DNA from: an uncultured beta proteobacterium
Lineage (GTDB): Bacteria > Pseudomonadota > Gammaproteobacteria > Burkholderiales > Rhodocyclaceae
Direction of reading: 5' to 3'
Assembly: GCA_903908065.1 (NCBI GenBank)
Contig: CAIVQO010000053.1
Location: 1 to 64,000 of the forward strand
DNA length: 64,000 bases
Positions 1-9,485 of this stretch are shown here, in pieces (within the stretch, counting starts at the first letter, position 1; every line of letters begins with the position of its first letter). The translations under genes were made by a program, and so were the position numbers. The notes beneath the pieces were generated by a model. It was not told where the DNA came from. It ran no database searches and worked only from the letters and a program-made list of their open reading frames with translations.

Positions 1-46
1 GGAACTGCCGCCGTGCCGCTGTGCTGGGCTTGGTGTCCGTGTCCAT
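1..46 (-). CDS. napG: Probable NapG-type ferredoxin subunit, N-terminus only (partial)
   Basis: Only the first 15 codons fall inside the window. From ATG at 46 the frame reads MDTDTKPSTAARRQF, a short polar N-terminus ending in a twin-arginine pair plus aromatic residue, as in Tat-exported NapG/MauM iron-sulfur proteins. A stop lies in frame upstream at 74-76, so the start must be downstream of it. It follows napA by about 60 bp on the same strand, where many betaproteobacterial nap operons carry napG (napDAGH). The identity rests on position and the RR pair alone. No strong ribosome-binding site is visible. Confidence 0.45.
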   Translation of the reverse strand, partial: MDTDTKPSTAARRQF

Positions 47-105
47 GATTCGAGGGCGGGAAGCGCACGCCAGTCACGACTCCCCGCCGTCTCCGTTCAT
101 CCGGC

Positions 106-2655
106 TCAGGCCTTGACCACCTTGGCCGCGCACTTCTTGAAGTCCGTCTCTTTCGAGATCGGGCAGGTTGCGTCCAGGGTGAGCTTGTTGACCAGCCGGT
201 GCTCGTCGAAGAAGGGAATGAAGATCAGCCCCTCCGGCGGCTTGTTGCGACCCTTGGTATCAACCCGCAACTCGATCTCGCCGCGGCGCGTCGATACCTT
301 GACCACGTCGTTGCGCTTCAAGCCGCGCTTCTCGGCATCCTTCGGGTGCATCCAGACCACGGCGTCGGGGAAAGACTTGTACAGCTCGGGCGCACGGCGC
401 GTCATCGAGCCGGTATGCCAGTGCTCCAGCACGCGGCCGGTGCACAACCAGAGGTCGAATTCCTTGTCCGGCATTTCCGCCGCCGGCTGATAGGGCAGGG
501 CGAAAATCTTGGCCTTGCCGTCCGGATAGCCGTAGAACTTCACGCCTTCGCCCTTCTTCACATAGGGGTCGTAGCCTTCGCGGAAGCGCCACAGGGTTTC
601 CTTTCCGTCGACCACCGGCCAGCGCATGCCGCGCACCTTGTGGTAAGTCTCGAAGGGGGCCAGGTCGTGGGCGTGGCCGCGACCGAAGCCGGCGTATTCC
701 TCGAACAGGCCCTTCTGAACATAAAAGCCGAACGCCTCGGATTCGTCGTTGGTGTAGCCGGCCCAGGCGTGGGCGTTGACCTTCGCTGTTTCGTCCTTGG
801 CGAACTTGTTGACCTGGCCGTTGGCGTACAGCACATCGTAAAGCGTCTTGCCTTTGAGTTCCGGCGCCTTGGCGACCAGATCCGCCGGCCAGACTTCCTC
901 GACCTTGAAGCGCTTGGAGAACTCCATGTACTGCCAGAGGTCGGAGCGGCACTCGCCCGGCGCCTTGACCTGCTGGCGCCACATCTGGCCGCGACGTTCG
1001 GCGTTGCCGAACATGCCTTCCTTTTCCATCCACATGGCGCAAGGCAGGATCAGGTCGGCCGACATCGCTGAGACGGTCGGATAGACGTCGGAGACAACGA
1101 CGAAGGCCTTGGGATTGCGCCAGCCCGGATAGATCTCACCATTGACGTTCGGACCGGCCTGCATGTTGTTGGTGGTCGAGGTCCAGTAGAAGCCGATCTT
1201 GCCGTCCTTCAGCATGCGGCTTTGCAGCACGGCGTGATAGCCGACCCAGTCTGGAATCGTGCCGGCGGGCAGTTTCCACATCTTTTCCGAGAACTCGCGG
1301 TGCTTCGGGTTCATTACCACCATGTCGGCGGGCAGCCGGTGGGCGAAGGTGCCGACCTCGCGTGCTGTGCCGCAAGCCGAGGGCTGGCCGGTCAGCGAGA
1401 AGGGGCTGTTGCCGGGCTCGGAGATCTTGCCGGTCAAGAGGTGCACGTTGTAGATCATGTTATTGACCCAGGTGCCGCGCGTGTGCTGATTGAAGCCCAT
1501 GGTCCAGTAGGAGGTGACTTTGACCTTCGGATCGGCATAGGCTTTGGCCAAGGCTTCGAGCCTGTCCTTCGGCACGCCGGAAATCTCGTGGGCCTTGTCG
1601 AGCGTGTATTCGGAAACGAATTTGGCGAAGTCGTCGAAGCTGATCGGCGTGTGCTTGTTCGGGTCGCCCTTGGGTTTGCCGTCGGCGCCGGGGTAGCCAT
1701 TGTTGTTGGCGACCTGTTCCAGCGGATGGTTGGGGCGCAGGCCGTAACCGATGTCGGTCACACCCTGGAAGAAGCCGACGTTCTTCTTGACGAAGTCCTG
1801 ATTGACGGCCTTGTTCTGGATGATGTAGTTGCAGATGTAGTTGAGGATCGCCAGGTCCGACTGCGGCTTGAAGATCAGTTCGTTGTCGGCCAACTCGCAG
1901 GAGCGGTGCGAGAAGGTGGACAGCACGTGGATCTTGACGTGGCTGGCGGTCAGGCGGCGGTTGGTGATGCGCGACCAGAGGATGGGGTGCATCTCGGCCA
2001 TGTTGGAGCCCCACAGGGCGAAGACGTCGGCGTGCTCGGCGTCGTCATAGCAGCCCATCGGCTCGTCGATGCCAAAGGTACGCATGAAGCCGGCCACGGC
2101 CGAGGCCATGCAGTGGCGCGCATTCGGGTCGATGCTGTTGGAGCGGAAGCCGGCCTTCATCAGCTTGGCGGCGGCATAGCCTTCCCATACGGTCCATTGG
2201 CCGGAGCCGAACATGGCAACGCCGCGCGGGCCCTGGTCGGGGTTTTTCATCGTCGCCTTGACCTTTTCGGCCATGATGTCGAAGGCTTGGTCCCAGGAGA
2301 TCGGCGCGAATTCGCCATTCTTGTCGAACTTGCCGTCCTTCATGCGCAGCAGCGGCTTGGTCAGGCGGTCCTTGCCGTACATGATTTTCGACAGGAAATA
2401 GCCCTTGACGCAGTTGAGGCCCTTATTCACCGGTGCATCCGGATCACCCTGGGTGGCCACCACACGCCCGTCCTTGACGCCGACGAGTACGCCGCAACCC
2501 GTGCCGCAATAGCGGCAGACGCCCTTGTCCCAGCGCACGCCGTCCTGGCTTTGCGGTGCGGCGGCGAGCGCCACTCCGGGAATGCTCATGCCGGCACTGG
2601 CGGCCGCCGCAGCCACGGCATTGGACTTGATGAATTCACGTCGCGTCAATTTCAT
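106..2655 (-). CDS. napA: Periplasmic nitrate reductase catalytic subunit NapA
   Basis: Molybdenum bis-MGD and [4Fe-4S] enzyme that reduces nitrate to nitrite in the periplasm, with electrons arriving from quinol through Nap partners. The product is about 849 aa, the usual NapA length. It opens with a Tat signal (RREFIKS, residues 5-11) and an Ala-rich hydrophobic stretch ending near residue 33. Cysteines 47, 50, 54 and 82 form the cluster-binding set, and Cys182 in the NARHCMAS motif is the expected molybdenum ligand. The ATG at 2655 is preferred over an in-frame codon 11 codons upstream because AGGAGA sits just before it and the Tat motif then lies at the extreme N-terminus. It follows napD by 29 bp. 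Confidence 0.97.
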   Translation of the reverse strand: MKLTRREFIKSNAVAAAAASAGMSIPGVALAAAPQSQDGVRWDKGVCRYCGTGCGVLVGVKDGRVVATQGDPDAPVNKGLNCVKGYFLSKIMYGKDRLTKPLLRMKDGKFDKNGEFAPISWDQAFDIMAEKVKATMKNPDQGPRGVAMFGSGQWTVWEGYAAAKLMKAGFRSNSIDPNARHCMASAVAGFMRTFGIDEPMGCYDDAEHADVFALWGSNMAEMHPILWSRITNRRLTASHVKIHVLSTFSHRSCELADNELIFKPQSDLAILNYICNYIIQNKAVNQDFVKKNVGFFQGVTDIGYGLRPNHPLEQVANNNGYPGADGKPKGDPNKHTPISFDDFAKFVSEYTLDKAHEISGVPKDRLEALAKAYADPKVKVTSYWTMGFNQHTRGTWVNNMIYNVHLLTGKISEPGNSPFSLTGQPSACGTAREVGTFAHRLPADMVVMNPKHREFSEKMWKLPAGTIPDWVGYHAVLQSRMLKDGKIGFYWTSTTNNMQAGPNVNGEIYPGWRNPKAFVVVSDVYPTVSAMSADLILPCAMWMEKEGMFGNAERRGQMWRQQVKAPGECRSDLWQYMEFSKRFKVEEVWPADLVAKAPELKGKTLYDVLYANGQVNKFAKDETAKVNAHAWAGYTNDESEAFGFYVQKGLFEEYAGFGRGHAHDLAPFETYHKVRGMRWPVVDGKETLWRFREGYDPYVKKGEGVKFYGYPDGKAKIFALPYQPAAEMPDKEFDLWLCTGRVLEHWHTGSMTRRAPELYKSFPDAVVWMHPKDAEKRGLKRNDVVKVSTRRGEIELRVDTKGRNKPPEGLIFIPFFDEHRLVNKLTLDATCPISKETDFKKCAAKVVKA

Positions 2656-2684
2656 TTCGGATCTCCTTTGAGTGGTGCCGCAGG

Positions 2685-2951
2685 TCACGACCTGGGCTCG
2701 ACTGAAACTTCGACATCGGGTTCGGCTTCGGTCTGGTGGAAGACCATGGCTGCCGACAAAACGCCGTCAAGCCTACCGAGGTGTTCGTAGGTGGCGACAT
2801 TGCTGCTGTCGTCGGCGGTTTCTATGGTGACGATGAACTTGCCTTCGGGAGAAATCGCGTGGATTTCGACGCCGGCAAGAGTGGCGATCCCGGATTCCAC
2901 TTGTGCCACACGGCCGGGTGCGGCATGGACGATCGCGCTGGAGATGTTCAT
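2685..2951 (-). CDS. napD: Nap assembly chaperone NapD
   Basis: Small cytoplasmic chaperone of 88 aa that binds the NapA Tat signal peptide and holds back export until the molybdenum cofactor is inserted. The sequence has the family's ferredoxin-like layout: the N-terminal [13 protein letters not shown] strand, the central [18 protein letters not shown] segment and an acidic tail. It is the first gene of the minus-strand nap unit, just ahead of napA and downstream of the putative FNR-dependent promoter. The length and neighbour are typical for the family. Confidence 0.93.
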   Translation of the reverse strand: MNISSAIVHAAPGRVAQVESGIATLAGVEIHAISPEGKFIVTIETADDSSNVATYEHLGRLDGVLSAAMVFHQTEAEPDVEVSVEPRS

Positions 2952-3030
2952 TACGGAACTCCAATTCCGGGTAGCGGAGCGATTCCAGACCTTAAGGAAG
3001 CCGAGATACCCATGACATAAGCACAGGTTT

Positions 3031-3049
3031 GTGCACGTGCACCATCCTA
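3031..3049 (-). promoter_or_regulatory. Probable -10 element and 12-bp palindrome at the nap transcription start
   Basis: TAGGAT on the minus strand (3044-3049) is a plausible -10 for napDA. Directly beside it, GTGCACGTGCAC (3031-3042) is a perfect 12-bp palindrome covering the predicted start region. A dimeric repressor could bind there, but I cannot assign it to a known regulator. The rest of the gap 2952-3176 shows no gene. Confidence 0.4.
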
Positions 3050-3070
3050 GGCTTGCAATGGAGGCGTGCC

Positions 3071-3084
3071 TTGATGCCGATCAA
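3071..3084 (-). promoter_or_regulatory. FNR/ANR-type anaerobox upstream of napDA
   Basis: The sequence TTGATGCCGATCAA matches the FNR/ANR consensus TTGAT-N4-ATCAA at every defined position. Its centre (3077.5) lies about 31 bp upstream of the centre of a minus-strand TAGGAT (3044-3049), which puts the box near -41 relative to the likely start of transcription. That is the spacing of a class II FNR-activated promoter. Anaerobic induction of napDA is therefore expected. The promoter geometry is inferred. Confidence 0.8.
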
Positions 3085-3176
3085 GTCGTCTTCGCGCCGA
3101 CGCGCCGTTGCCGGCGCTATCTATCGTGGCGGAAGTAGGGGTCGCGGATATGAAAATTGGCTCCGCGCCGCTTATT

Positions 3177-4424
3177 TCAGGGCGATATCTGATCGACCAC
3201 GATGCGTAGCCCCTTGGCGCCCGGCTTTACAGGCGCACTTTTCCCCGTCAGGTCGCCGGGGCCCGGCATGGCGTTGCCGGATTTCGAAACGCGAACTTCG
3301 ACGCGCAGTTGGGAGACCGACGAGATCGTGCTCTCCGCATTCAGTGCTTGACTGTCATCAAGCGTGAACGCGAGCGGGAGGTCGCCGACTCGTGCGCGCA
3401 AGGCGGCCAGGGGCATGCGCGGACCATCTATGGCACGGGCAAATATGAACACCACGTCCTGCGCATCGGCCTTGCCCTTCAATGCAGGCGCGAGTTCGAC
3501 GCGGCCACTGACCGCGGTCTTTGCGTTCGCAGCGGCTCCCTGCGATTTGGCTGCTGCCGCACGATGCAGATCATCCTGTGGCGCGGCGGCCGGCGCTTTT
3601 CCGCCGCCAGCCTGTCGGGCCCGGGCAATGCTCGCCGCGACCAATTGCGCATCTTCGCCGCCGGGCTCAAGCTGGGGAAGCAGGCGCTCCCAAAGGCTGA
3701 TCGCCTCGGCGTACCGTCCGCCATCGAAGGCCTCCCCGCCACCGAGAAACAGGGCCAGCATGTTGCGTGGTTCAATCTGCAGCGCTTTGCGCGTCAGTTC
3801 GCGTGCGCGCTGATTGAATCCGTTGTCGCGCTGGACCAGCATCTCCGCGTATTCGGCAAGCAGTTCGGCGTTTTGGTCGAGCGTCGGGCCAATTTTGGCG
3901 AAGGCCTTTTCGGCGTCGTCCCAGCGTCCAAGCGATTTGTAAGAACGGGCGAGCATTGCCCAGCCCTCGGAATTGTCCGGACTCTGCTCGAGTTTTTTCG
4001 CGAGCTGCATGGTGAGCTGTTCCATGTCAGCTGCGGCGCGCTGGTTTCGCTCCGTTTCGGGAAGCACGGCTCCCGGGGTGCCCAGGAAAAAGTAGGTTCC
4101 GGTCGCGAGCAGGGGCAACAGCAGCGCTATGGCAAGGCCGGTGCGCGTGTCCACGGTGCCTGCGGTAACGGATTCGGCTGTGGCCGTATCCTCCAGCAAC
4201 TGGCGTTGCAATTCCTCGCGGGCCTCTATCAGGCCTGCCGCCGAAAGCGTGCCATTGCGATGGTCCCGGTCCAGTTCTGCCAGCCGGTCGCGATGGATGA
4301 CGACATTGAGCCTGGCCTGGGAGTCGGCGCTGGCGATACGGCGATTTTTGCGCCACCAGGGATGCAAGAGCAACAGCAGGGCGGCGGCGACCAGGGTCGC
4401 GCCGGCCGAAATGAAGGCCATCAT
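3177..4424 (-). CDS. ccmI: Cytochrome c maturation protein CcmI (CycH)
   Basis: Apocytochrome c chaperone of the System I haem lyase complex, about 415 aa. The N-terminus is a membrane segment (residues about 2-20), followed by a cytoplasmic charged loop and a second membrane segment (LAIALLLPLLATGTYFFLG). A periplasmic tetratricopeptide region follows (WAMLARSYKSLGRWDDAEKAF and neighbours). The C-terminus is the CycH beta domain. The ATG at 4424 overlaps the ccmH stop in an ATGA junction; an open frame extends upstream but runs through ccmH. It is the last gene of the ccm run, before napDA. Confidence 0.9.
   Translation of the reverse strand: MMAFISAGATLVAAALLLLLHPWWRKNRRIASADSQARLNVVIHRDRLAELDRDHRNGTLSAAGLIEAREELQRQLLEDTATAESVTAGTVDTRTGLAIALLLPLLATGTYFFLGTPGAVLPETERNQRAAADMEQLTMQLAKKLEQSPDNSEGWAMLARSYKSLGRWDDAEKAFAKIGPTLDQNAELLAEYAEMLVQRDNGFNQRARELTRKALQIEPRNMLALFLGGGEAFDGGRYAEAISLWERLLPQLEPGGEDAQLVAASIARARQAGGGKAPAAAPQDDLHRAAAAKSQGAAANAKTAVSGRVELAPALKGKADAQDVVFIFARAIDGPRMPLAALRARVGDLPLAFTLDDSQALNAESTISSVSQLRVEVRVSKSGNAMPGPGDLTGKSAPVKPGAKGLRIVVDQISP
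4320..4343 (+). repeat. Dispersed 24-bp motif, copy 1
   Basis: It matches the motif with core AAAGTCGGCGCTGGCGATAC plus four bases (GGCG) at 22 of 24 positions. It lies antisense within ccmI, where that strand encodes RRIASADS. Confidence 0.7.
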
Positions 4425-4897
4425 GTGTCGGTTCGTTCCAGCAATGCGTCGGCGCGGCGGCGTTCCTCTTCGCTCAGCCCGGAAGGTGCGGGCGAGTCCT
4501 TGCGTCGGCGAAGGAACACGACGAGTCCGCCGATGCCGCCGACCAATAGTAGGAAAGGCCCGCCCCAGAGCAGCCACGTGCTTGGCTTGACCGGCGGGCT
4601 GTAACGAACGAAGTCGCCATAGCGGCCGACCATGAAGTCGAGGATTTCCTTGTCCGACTTGCCTTCGGCGATCATCTTGCGAATCTCGCGGCGCAGGTCT
4701 TGCGCCAGTTCCGCGTGCGATCCGGCCAGCGATTCATTTTGGCAGACCAGGCAACGCAGCTCCTCGCTGATCGCCACCATCCGCTTTTCGATCTCGACAT
4801 CCGCCGCCATCGGTGCCGCTTCCCTTGCCAGCGACAGTCCGGGCAGCAGCAGGCCGCAGCAGAGCCAAACGGTGCGGAGGAGTTTTCCGGTGTTCAT
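4421..4897 (-). CDS. ccmH: Cytochrome c maturation thiol oxidoreductase CcmH (CycL)
   Basis: Short CcmH of 158 aa, the CycL form that lacks a fused CcmI part. A signal peptide (to about residue 24) precedes the redox motif LRCLVCQNES, which holds apocytochrome CXXCH cysteines reduced for haem attachment. A single membrane helix (WLLWGGPFLLLVGGIGGLVV) and an acidic cytoplasmic tail end the protein. It starts inside the ccmF stop (ATGA overlap) and overlaps ccmI in the same way, so the three are translationally coupled. The usual ccmG between ccmF and ccmH is absent. Confidence 0.95.
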   Translation of the reverse strand: MNTGKLLRTVWLCCGLLLPGLSLAREAAPMAADVEIEKRMVAISEELRCLVCQNESLAGSHAELAQDLRREIRKMIAEGKSDKEILDFMVGRYGDFVRYSPPVKPSTWLLWGGPFLLLVGGIGGLVVFLRRRKDSPAPSGLSEEERRRADALLERTDT

Positions 4898-6837
4898 ACG
4901 GTTACTCCGCCGGGAATCTCGGCGGCAGTCTTGGCACGCAGACGATAGCGCCGATCGCTCATGGCGATCAGGCCGCCCAGGGCCATGAGCAGGCAGCCGC
5001 CCCAGATCCAGTCGACAAAGGGCTTGTAATACACACGCACGCTCCAGGCACCGCGGTTGTCGAGCGGTTCACCGAGCGAGACATAGACGTCGCGGGTAAA
5101 TCCGGCGTCGATCGCCGCTTCCGTCATCGGCATTTGCGAGGAAAAATACTGGCGCTTTTCCGGATGCATGGAGCGCAGGACACGACCCTCGCGCGACAAC
5201 TCGACCTCGCCGACCGAAGCCCGATAGTTGGGCCCCATTGCGGTCTTGACGCCTATCAGGCGGAAGGTATAGCCACCGACCTGGACGGTATCGCCGGGTT
5301 CCATGCGCACGTCCTTCTCTTCCTGGTAGCCGCCCACCATGGCCACGCCGACCACAAATACGGCAACGCCCAGATGCGCGAGCTGCATGCCCCAGAAAGC
5401 GGAGGGTGGGTTCCCTGATTTGGCGCGGTCGATGATCTGGAAAATGCCACTGGCGGCGATCCAGACTGCCAGCAGCGAACTCATCGCGGTCAGCGGGGTC
5501 CAGCGCCCCATCAGCAGCGGGAAGGCGATCCCGGCGAGGATCGCCAGCACCAAGCTGACCCGCAGCCGGCGTGCGATGGCCCTCAGGTCGGCCTGCTTCC
5601 ACTGCGCCAGGGGGCCTGCCGCCAGGAGGACCAGCAGCGGCACCATCACCGGCACGAACACGGCGTTGAAGTATGGCGGCCCGACCGACAGCTTGCCCAT
5701 GCCCAGGGCGTCGATCAGCAGCGGGTACAGGGTGCCCAGCAACACGCTGGCGGTGCCGACCACGAGCAGCACGTTGTTCATCAGCAACAGGGTTTCGCGC
5801 GAGAGCAGGCCAAAGCTGCCGCCGGGCGAAACCTTGGGCGCGCGCCAGGCGTAGAGCAACAGGGAACTGCCCACCACGATCACCAGCAGCGCCAGGATGA
5901 AGATGCCGCGCCGAGGGTCGGAGGCGAAGGCATGCACCGAGGTCAGTACGCCGGAGCGGACGAGAAAGGTTCCCAGCAGGGAAAGCGAAAACGCTGCAAT
6001 GGCCAGCAGGACGGTCCAGTTCTTGAAGGCGCCGCGTTTCTCGGTCACCGCCAGCGAATGGATCAGTGCCGTGCCCACCAGCCAGGGCATGAAGGATGCA
6101 TTTTCCACCGGATCCCAGAACCACCAGCCGCCCCATCCCAGCTCGTAATAGGCCCACCAGCTGCCGAGGGCAATGCCCAGGGTCAGGAAGACCCAGGCGG
6201 CGGTCGTCCATGGGCGCGACCAACGTGCCCAGGCGGCATCGAGGCGGCCGGAAATCAGTGCGGCGATGGCAAAGGCAAAAGCCACCGAAAAACCGACATA
6301 GCCCATGTACAGCATGGGTGGATGGAACACCAGGCCGGGGTCTTGCAGCAGCGGGTTGAGGTCACGCCCTTCGGCGGCGGCCGGCAACATGCGCTCGAAG
6401 GGGTTTGAGGTGAACAGGATGAAGGCGAGCAGGCCGATCCCCACCAGCCCCAGCACGGCGAGCACCCGTGCCACCATGGTTTCCGGCAACTGACGCGATG
6501 CCAGCGATACCGCGGCGCCCCAGCCGGCGAGCATCAGCACCCAGAGCAGCAAGGAGCCTTCATGACCGCCCCAGACCGCCGAGAAGCGGTACAGCGTGGG
6601 CAAGCGGGTGTTCGAGTGGTTGGCGACGTAGGCTACCGAGAAGTCGTTGGCGAGGAAGCTTTGCGCCAGGCAGGCGAACGAAACCGCAATCAGCAGGAAT
6701 TGCGTTTGTGCCGCCGGCCGTGCCATGGCGACCCACTGCGGCTTGCCGCGCGGTCCGCCGAGCAAGGGCATCACGCCCTGAACGAGGGCGACGAAGAAGG
6801 CGAGGATGAGCGCGAAGTGCCCGAGTTCGGGCGTCAC
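4894..6837 (-). CDS. ccmF: Haem lyase subunit CcmF
   Basis: Polytopic membrane protein of 647 aa that transfers haem from holo-CcmE to apocytochromes together with CcmH and CcmI. The tryptophan-rich WWD signature ([19 protein letters not shown]) lies near residues 226-244 and is flanked by many hydrophobic helices. A periplasmic C-terminal segment ([16 protein letters not shown]) precedes the last helix. It overlaps ccmE upstream and ccmH downstream by 4 bp each, as expected for one polycistronic unit. Confidence 0.97.
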   Translation of the reverse strand: MTPELGHFALILAFFVALVQGVMPLLGGPRGKPQWVAMARPAAQTQFLLIAVSFACLAQSFLANDFSVAYVANHSNTRLPTLYRFSAVWGGHEGSLLLWVLMLAGWGAAVSLASRQLPETMVARVLAVLGLVGIGLLAFILFTSNPFERMLPAAAEGRDLNPLLQDPGLVFHPPMLYMGYVGFSVAFAFAIAALISGRLDAAWARWSRPWTTAAWVFLTLGIALGSWWAYYELGWGGWWFWDPVENASFMPWLVGTALIHSLAVTEKRGAFKNWTVLLAIAAFSLSLLGTFLVRSGVLTSVHAFASDPRRGIFILALLVIVVGSSLLLYAWRAPKVSPGGSFGLLSRETLLLMNNVLLVVGTASVLLGTLYPLLIDALGMGKLSVGPPYFNAVFVPVMVPLLVLLAAGPLAQWKQADLRAIARRLRVSLVLAILAGIAFPLLMGRWTPLTAMSSLLAVWIAASGIFQIIDRAKSGNPPSAFWGMQLAHLGVAVFVVGVAMVGGYQEEKDVRMEPGDTVQVGGYTFRLIGVKTAMGPNYRASVGEVELSREGRVLRSMHPEKRQYFSSQMPMTEAAIDAGFTRDVYVSLGEPLDNRGAWSVRVYYKPFVDWIWGGCLLMALGGLIAMSDRRYRLRAKTAAEIPGGVTV

Positions 6838-7265
6838 TTCGCTTGAGCTTTCTTGACCTGATCGACGGCGTGTTGCGCTTCCGGAGGCATATAGTTTTCG
6901 TCGTGCTTGGCCAGCACTTCAGTGGCGGCGAAAATGCCGTCGTTGCCGAGCTTGCCCTGGATGACGGCGCCCTTGCCCTCCTTGAACAGGTCGGGAAGGA
7001 TGCCTGTGTAGGCTACGGGAATATCCTTGGCGGTATCCGTGACCACAAAGCGCACGGTCATGTTGTCGCGCTTGACCGTGCCCTCCTTGACCAGGCCGCC
7101 AATGCGAAAGGCCTTGCCTTGCGGCGCCTTGCCGGCGGCAACCTCGGACGGGGTGACGTAGAGTGCGATATTGCTGTCGAGCGCGTTAAGCGTGAGTGCC
7201 GCGGCCAGCGCCAGCGAGGCCAGGCCGCCAGCAATCAGGGCAATGCGTTTCTGTCTTGGTTTCAT
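6834..7265 (-). CDS. ccmE: Haem chaperone CcmE
   Basis: Periplasmic membrane-anchored haem chaperone of 143 aa. One N-terminal helix (residues about 7-27) anchors an OB-fold domain. The covalent haem-binding histidine is in [11 protein letters not shown] near residue 121, followed by the conserved tyrosine. It takes haem from CcmC/CcmD and hands it to CcmF. It overlaps ccmD and ccmF by 4 bp. Confidence 0.96.
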   Translation of the reverse strand: MKPRQKRIALIAGGLASLALAAALTLNALDSNIALYVTPSEVAAGKAPQGKAFRIGGLVKEGTVKRDNMTVRFVVTDTAKDIPVAYTGILPDLFKEGKGAVIQGKLGNDGIFAATEVLAKHDENYMPPEAQHAVDQVKKAQAK

Positions 7266-7456
7266 GAGCTTCCGGATTGGTGGTCGAGTTCGTCGGCAAG
7301 CCGCTCGCGGGCGAGAGTTTCGCGGACCTCACTGAGACGCCTTTTGGCCAGCAAAGGTTCCACCACCATCAGTACCAGGCAGGCGCCGAAGCTGCCCCAC
7401 ACGTAAAGGGCGTAGCCGCCCATGGCGAAAAATTCGCCTACGCTATTCCAGTGCAT
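7262..7456 (-). CDS. ccmD: Haem exporter accessory protein CcmD
   Basis: Small single-helix membrane protein of 64 aa that helps release holo-CcmE from the CcmABC complex. It shows the expected start ([20 protein letters not shown]), one hydrophobic helix and a charged tail. The start lies 14 bp inside the end of ccmC and the end overlaps ccmE, as is common for this gene. Assignment combines size, helix and operon position. Confidence 0.88.
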   Translation of the reverse strand: MHWNSVGEFFAMGGYALYVWGSFGACLVLMVVEPLLAKRRLSEVRETLARERLADELDHQSGSS

Positions 7457-8183
7457 GCTTCACCCAATCCGTGTGTCGCTCGCGCTCCAGGATGATGGCG
7501 CGCACCCGCGTAAGCGCCACGGCAATCGAATACATCCAGAACGCGAGGGCCATCAGCAGCATGCCCCAGAGCATGGTCTGGGCCATCGACGGCGCCTTGT
7601 TGAGGTTGATGGTCGAGCCCTGGTGCAGGGTGTTCCACCATTTGACCGAGAAATAGATGATGGGAATGTTCACCACACCGACCAGCGCCAGGATGGCGCC
7701 CGCTTTGTCGGCACGACGCGGATCGTCGATCGCGGCCTGCAGGGCCATGAAGCCGAGGTAGAGGAAGAACAGGATCAGTTCGGAGGTCAGGCGCGCGTCC
7801 CAGACCCACCAGGTGCCCCACATCGGTTTGCCCCAGAAGGCCCCCGTCCACAGCGATAAGGCGGCCATCAAGGCCCCGGTCGGCGCCAGCGCCTGGGCCA
7901 TCATGCCGGAGACCCGGGTATTGAGCGCCAGCCCCAGTCCGGCCCAGAAGGCCATGACCAGATAAATGAACATCGACATCCAGGACGCGGGAACGTGTAC
8001 GAAGATGATGCGGTAGCCCTCGCCTTGCTGCGCATCGGTGGGCGCGACGAAGAAAGAGATCCACAAGCCGGCAATGCCGAAAATCGCGGCGGCAGCCCAG
8101 AACCAAGGGATCATGCGTCCCGCGAGCGGATAGAAGCTCTGCGGACTGGCGTACTTGAACCAGTGGATGATCGACTGTCTCAC
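7443..8183 (-). CDS. ccmC: Haem transporter/handling protein CcmC
   Basis: Integral membrane protein that presents haem to CcmE; 246 aa, normal for the family. It carries the WWD tryptophan-rich signature (WGTWWVWDARLTSELILFF) and conserved membrane histidines. I place the start at GTG 8183, which overlaps the ccmB TGA; the open frame upstream lies within ccmB and is not CcmC-like. The N-terminus then reads (V)RQSIIHWFKYASPQSFYPLA, matching typical CcmC starts. Confidence 0.94.
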   Translation of the reverse strand: MRQSIIHWFKYASPQSFYPLAGRMIPWFWAAAAIFGIAGLWISFFVAPTDAQQGEGYRIIFVHVPASWMSMFIYLVMAFWAGLGLALNTRVSGMMAQALAPTGALMAALSLWTGAFWGKPMWGTWWVWDARLTSELILFFLYLGFMALQAAIDDPRRADKAGAILALVGVVNIPIIYFSVKWWNTLHQGSTINLNKAPSMAQTMLWGMLLMALAFWMYSIAVALTRVRAIILERERHTDWVKHALE

Positions 8184-8845
8184 TCCAATGCAACCCTCAA
8201 GGCTGCCGTGGTCGCCCACGGCGCAAAAAATGTCGCCAGCACCAGCATCGCGGCAAGCAGCGAAAGATGCCCGCCGACGTCGAGCCCGGCGATGTGGGCC
8301 TCGACCGCACCGGCGCCGAATATCAGCGCCGGAATGTAAAGCGGCAGCACCAGCAGCGCGAGCAGCACGCCTCCGCCACGCACGCCCAGGGTCAGTGCCG
8401 CCCCGATGGCCCCGATCAACGACAGAAGCGGCGTCCCCAGCAACAACGCGAGCGTCAGGATGCCCAAGGCCGAGGGATCGAGGTCGAACTGCAGTCCAAG
8501 CACCGGCGCCAACAGCACCAGCGGCAAACCGCACAACAGCCAATGGGCGAGTATTTTACCGGCAACCAGCAGGCCCAAGGGCGAAGGGGAAAGCGCCATC
8601 TGTTCGAGCGTGCCATCCAGGTGATCGGCGGCAAACAGGCGCGGCAGACCAAGCAGGGTGGCCAGCAGGGCCGCGACCCAGAGGATACCGGGCGCAATCT
8701 TCTTCAGCAGGACCGGCTCGGGACCGATGCCCAGCGGAAACAGGCTGGTGACGATGACGAAAAAGAAGACGGCGGTCAGCACCTCGCTCTTGCGGCGCAG
8801 GGCCAGCAGGACATCGCGACGCACCGTGGCGAACAACGGATTCAT
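8180..8845 (-). CDS. ccmB: Haem exporter permease CcmB
   Basis: Membrane subunit (221 aa, about six helices) of the CcmAB ABC module that powers release of holo-CcmE. The start ATG at 8845 overlaps the ccmA stop and gives the normal N-terminus MNPLFATVRRDVLLALRRKSE. The conserved charged loop with LFAADHLDGTLEQM is present. It ends in an overlap with the GTG of ccmC. Confidence 0.94.
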   Translation of the reverse strand: MNPLFATVRRDVLLALRRKSEVLTAVFFFVIVTSLFPLGIGPEPVLLKKIAPGILWVAALLATLLGLPRLFAADHLDGTLEQMALSPSPLGLLVAGKILAHWLLCGLPLVLLAPVLGLQFDLDPSALGILTLALLLGTPLLSLIGAIGAALTLGVRGGGVLLALLVLPLYIPALIFGAGAVEAHIAGLDVGGHLSLLAAMLVLATFFAPWATTAALRVALE

Positions 8846-9441
8846 AGCACCAGCGCCTTGCCACCCGGCACCGGCAGCGGCTGATGGCTGGTCAATACCG
8901 CCATGCCCTGATTGCCCAGGTGTTCGGCGATGAGTTCGCCCAACAGTTTTACGGCGCCGACATCCAGTGCGTTGAAAGCTTCGTCGAGGACCCAAAGCAC
9001 GGCAGGTCGAGTCAGCAAGCGCGCCAACAGCACCCGCCGCTTCTGTCCGGCGGACAGAACCCGCACCGGGAGGTTTTCGCGTCCTCGCAGGCCGAGGCGT
9101 ATCAGCGCGGCCAGAGCGCTTCGTTCGTCCAGCACTATGCCATCCAGCGCCGCCGCGAGGCGAAGGTTTTCCAGCGGAGTGAGGTCTTCCTTGACGGCGG
9201 CATGATGGCCCAGATAGATCAGGTCGCGACGAAACTCGGTAGAGGGCGCCGTTTCGCCCCGCCAACGGATCTCGCCCGCATCGGCCGGGGAAAGTCCGAC
9301 CAGAAGGCGCATCAGGCTGGTTTTTCCGGCGCCGTTAGCGCCTTGAACGTGCAGCCACTCGCCGGTTCCCAGTGAGAAGTCGACATCGGAGAACAGGCGG
9401 CGTTCACCGCGCGAACAGGCAAGACCGGAAACCTTCAGCAT
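8842..9441 (-). CDS. ccmA: Haem exporter ATPase CcmA
   Basis: ABC ATPase of 199 aa that drives the CcmABCD haem-release complex. Visible motifs are Walker A (GANGAGKTSL, about residues 34-43), an ABC signature of the CcmA type (LSAGQKRRVLLARL) and Walker B with the catalytic acid (VLWVLDEAFNALD). The ATG at 9441 starts MLKVSGLACSRGERRLF. A longer upstream frame runs into the neighbouring transporter gene in another frame and is rejected. This is the promoter-proximal gene of the ccm run. Confidence 0.95.
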   Translation of the reverse strand: MLKVSGLACSRGERRLFSDVDFSLGTGEWLHVQGANGAGKTSLMRLLVGLSPADAGEIRWRGETAPSTEFRRDLIYLGHHAAVKEDLTPLENLRLAAALDGIVLDERSALAALIRLGLRGRENLPVRVLSAGQKRRVLLARLLTRPAVLWVLDEAFNALDVGAVKLLGELIAEHLGNQGMAVLTSHQPLPVPGGKALVL

Positions 9442-9485
9442 GGCGCAATTGTGCCCGAAACCGGGCCTCCGCGATTTGCCCGGAA

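Noticed and set aside
1222-2790. Long plus-strand open frame of about 520 codons opposite napA
   Set aside because: It is antisense to an unmistakable NapA with cofactor motifs. High GC and codon bias commonly leave the opposite strand open. It has no ribosome-binding site or recognisable domain.
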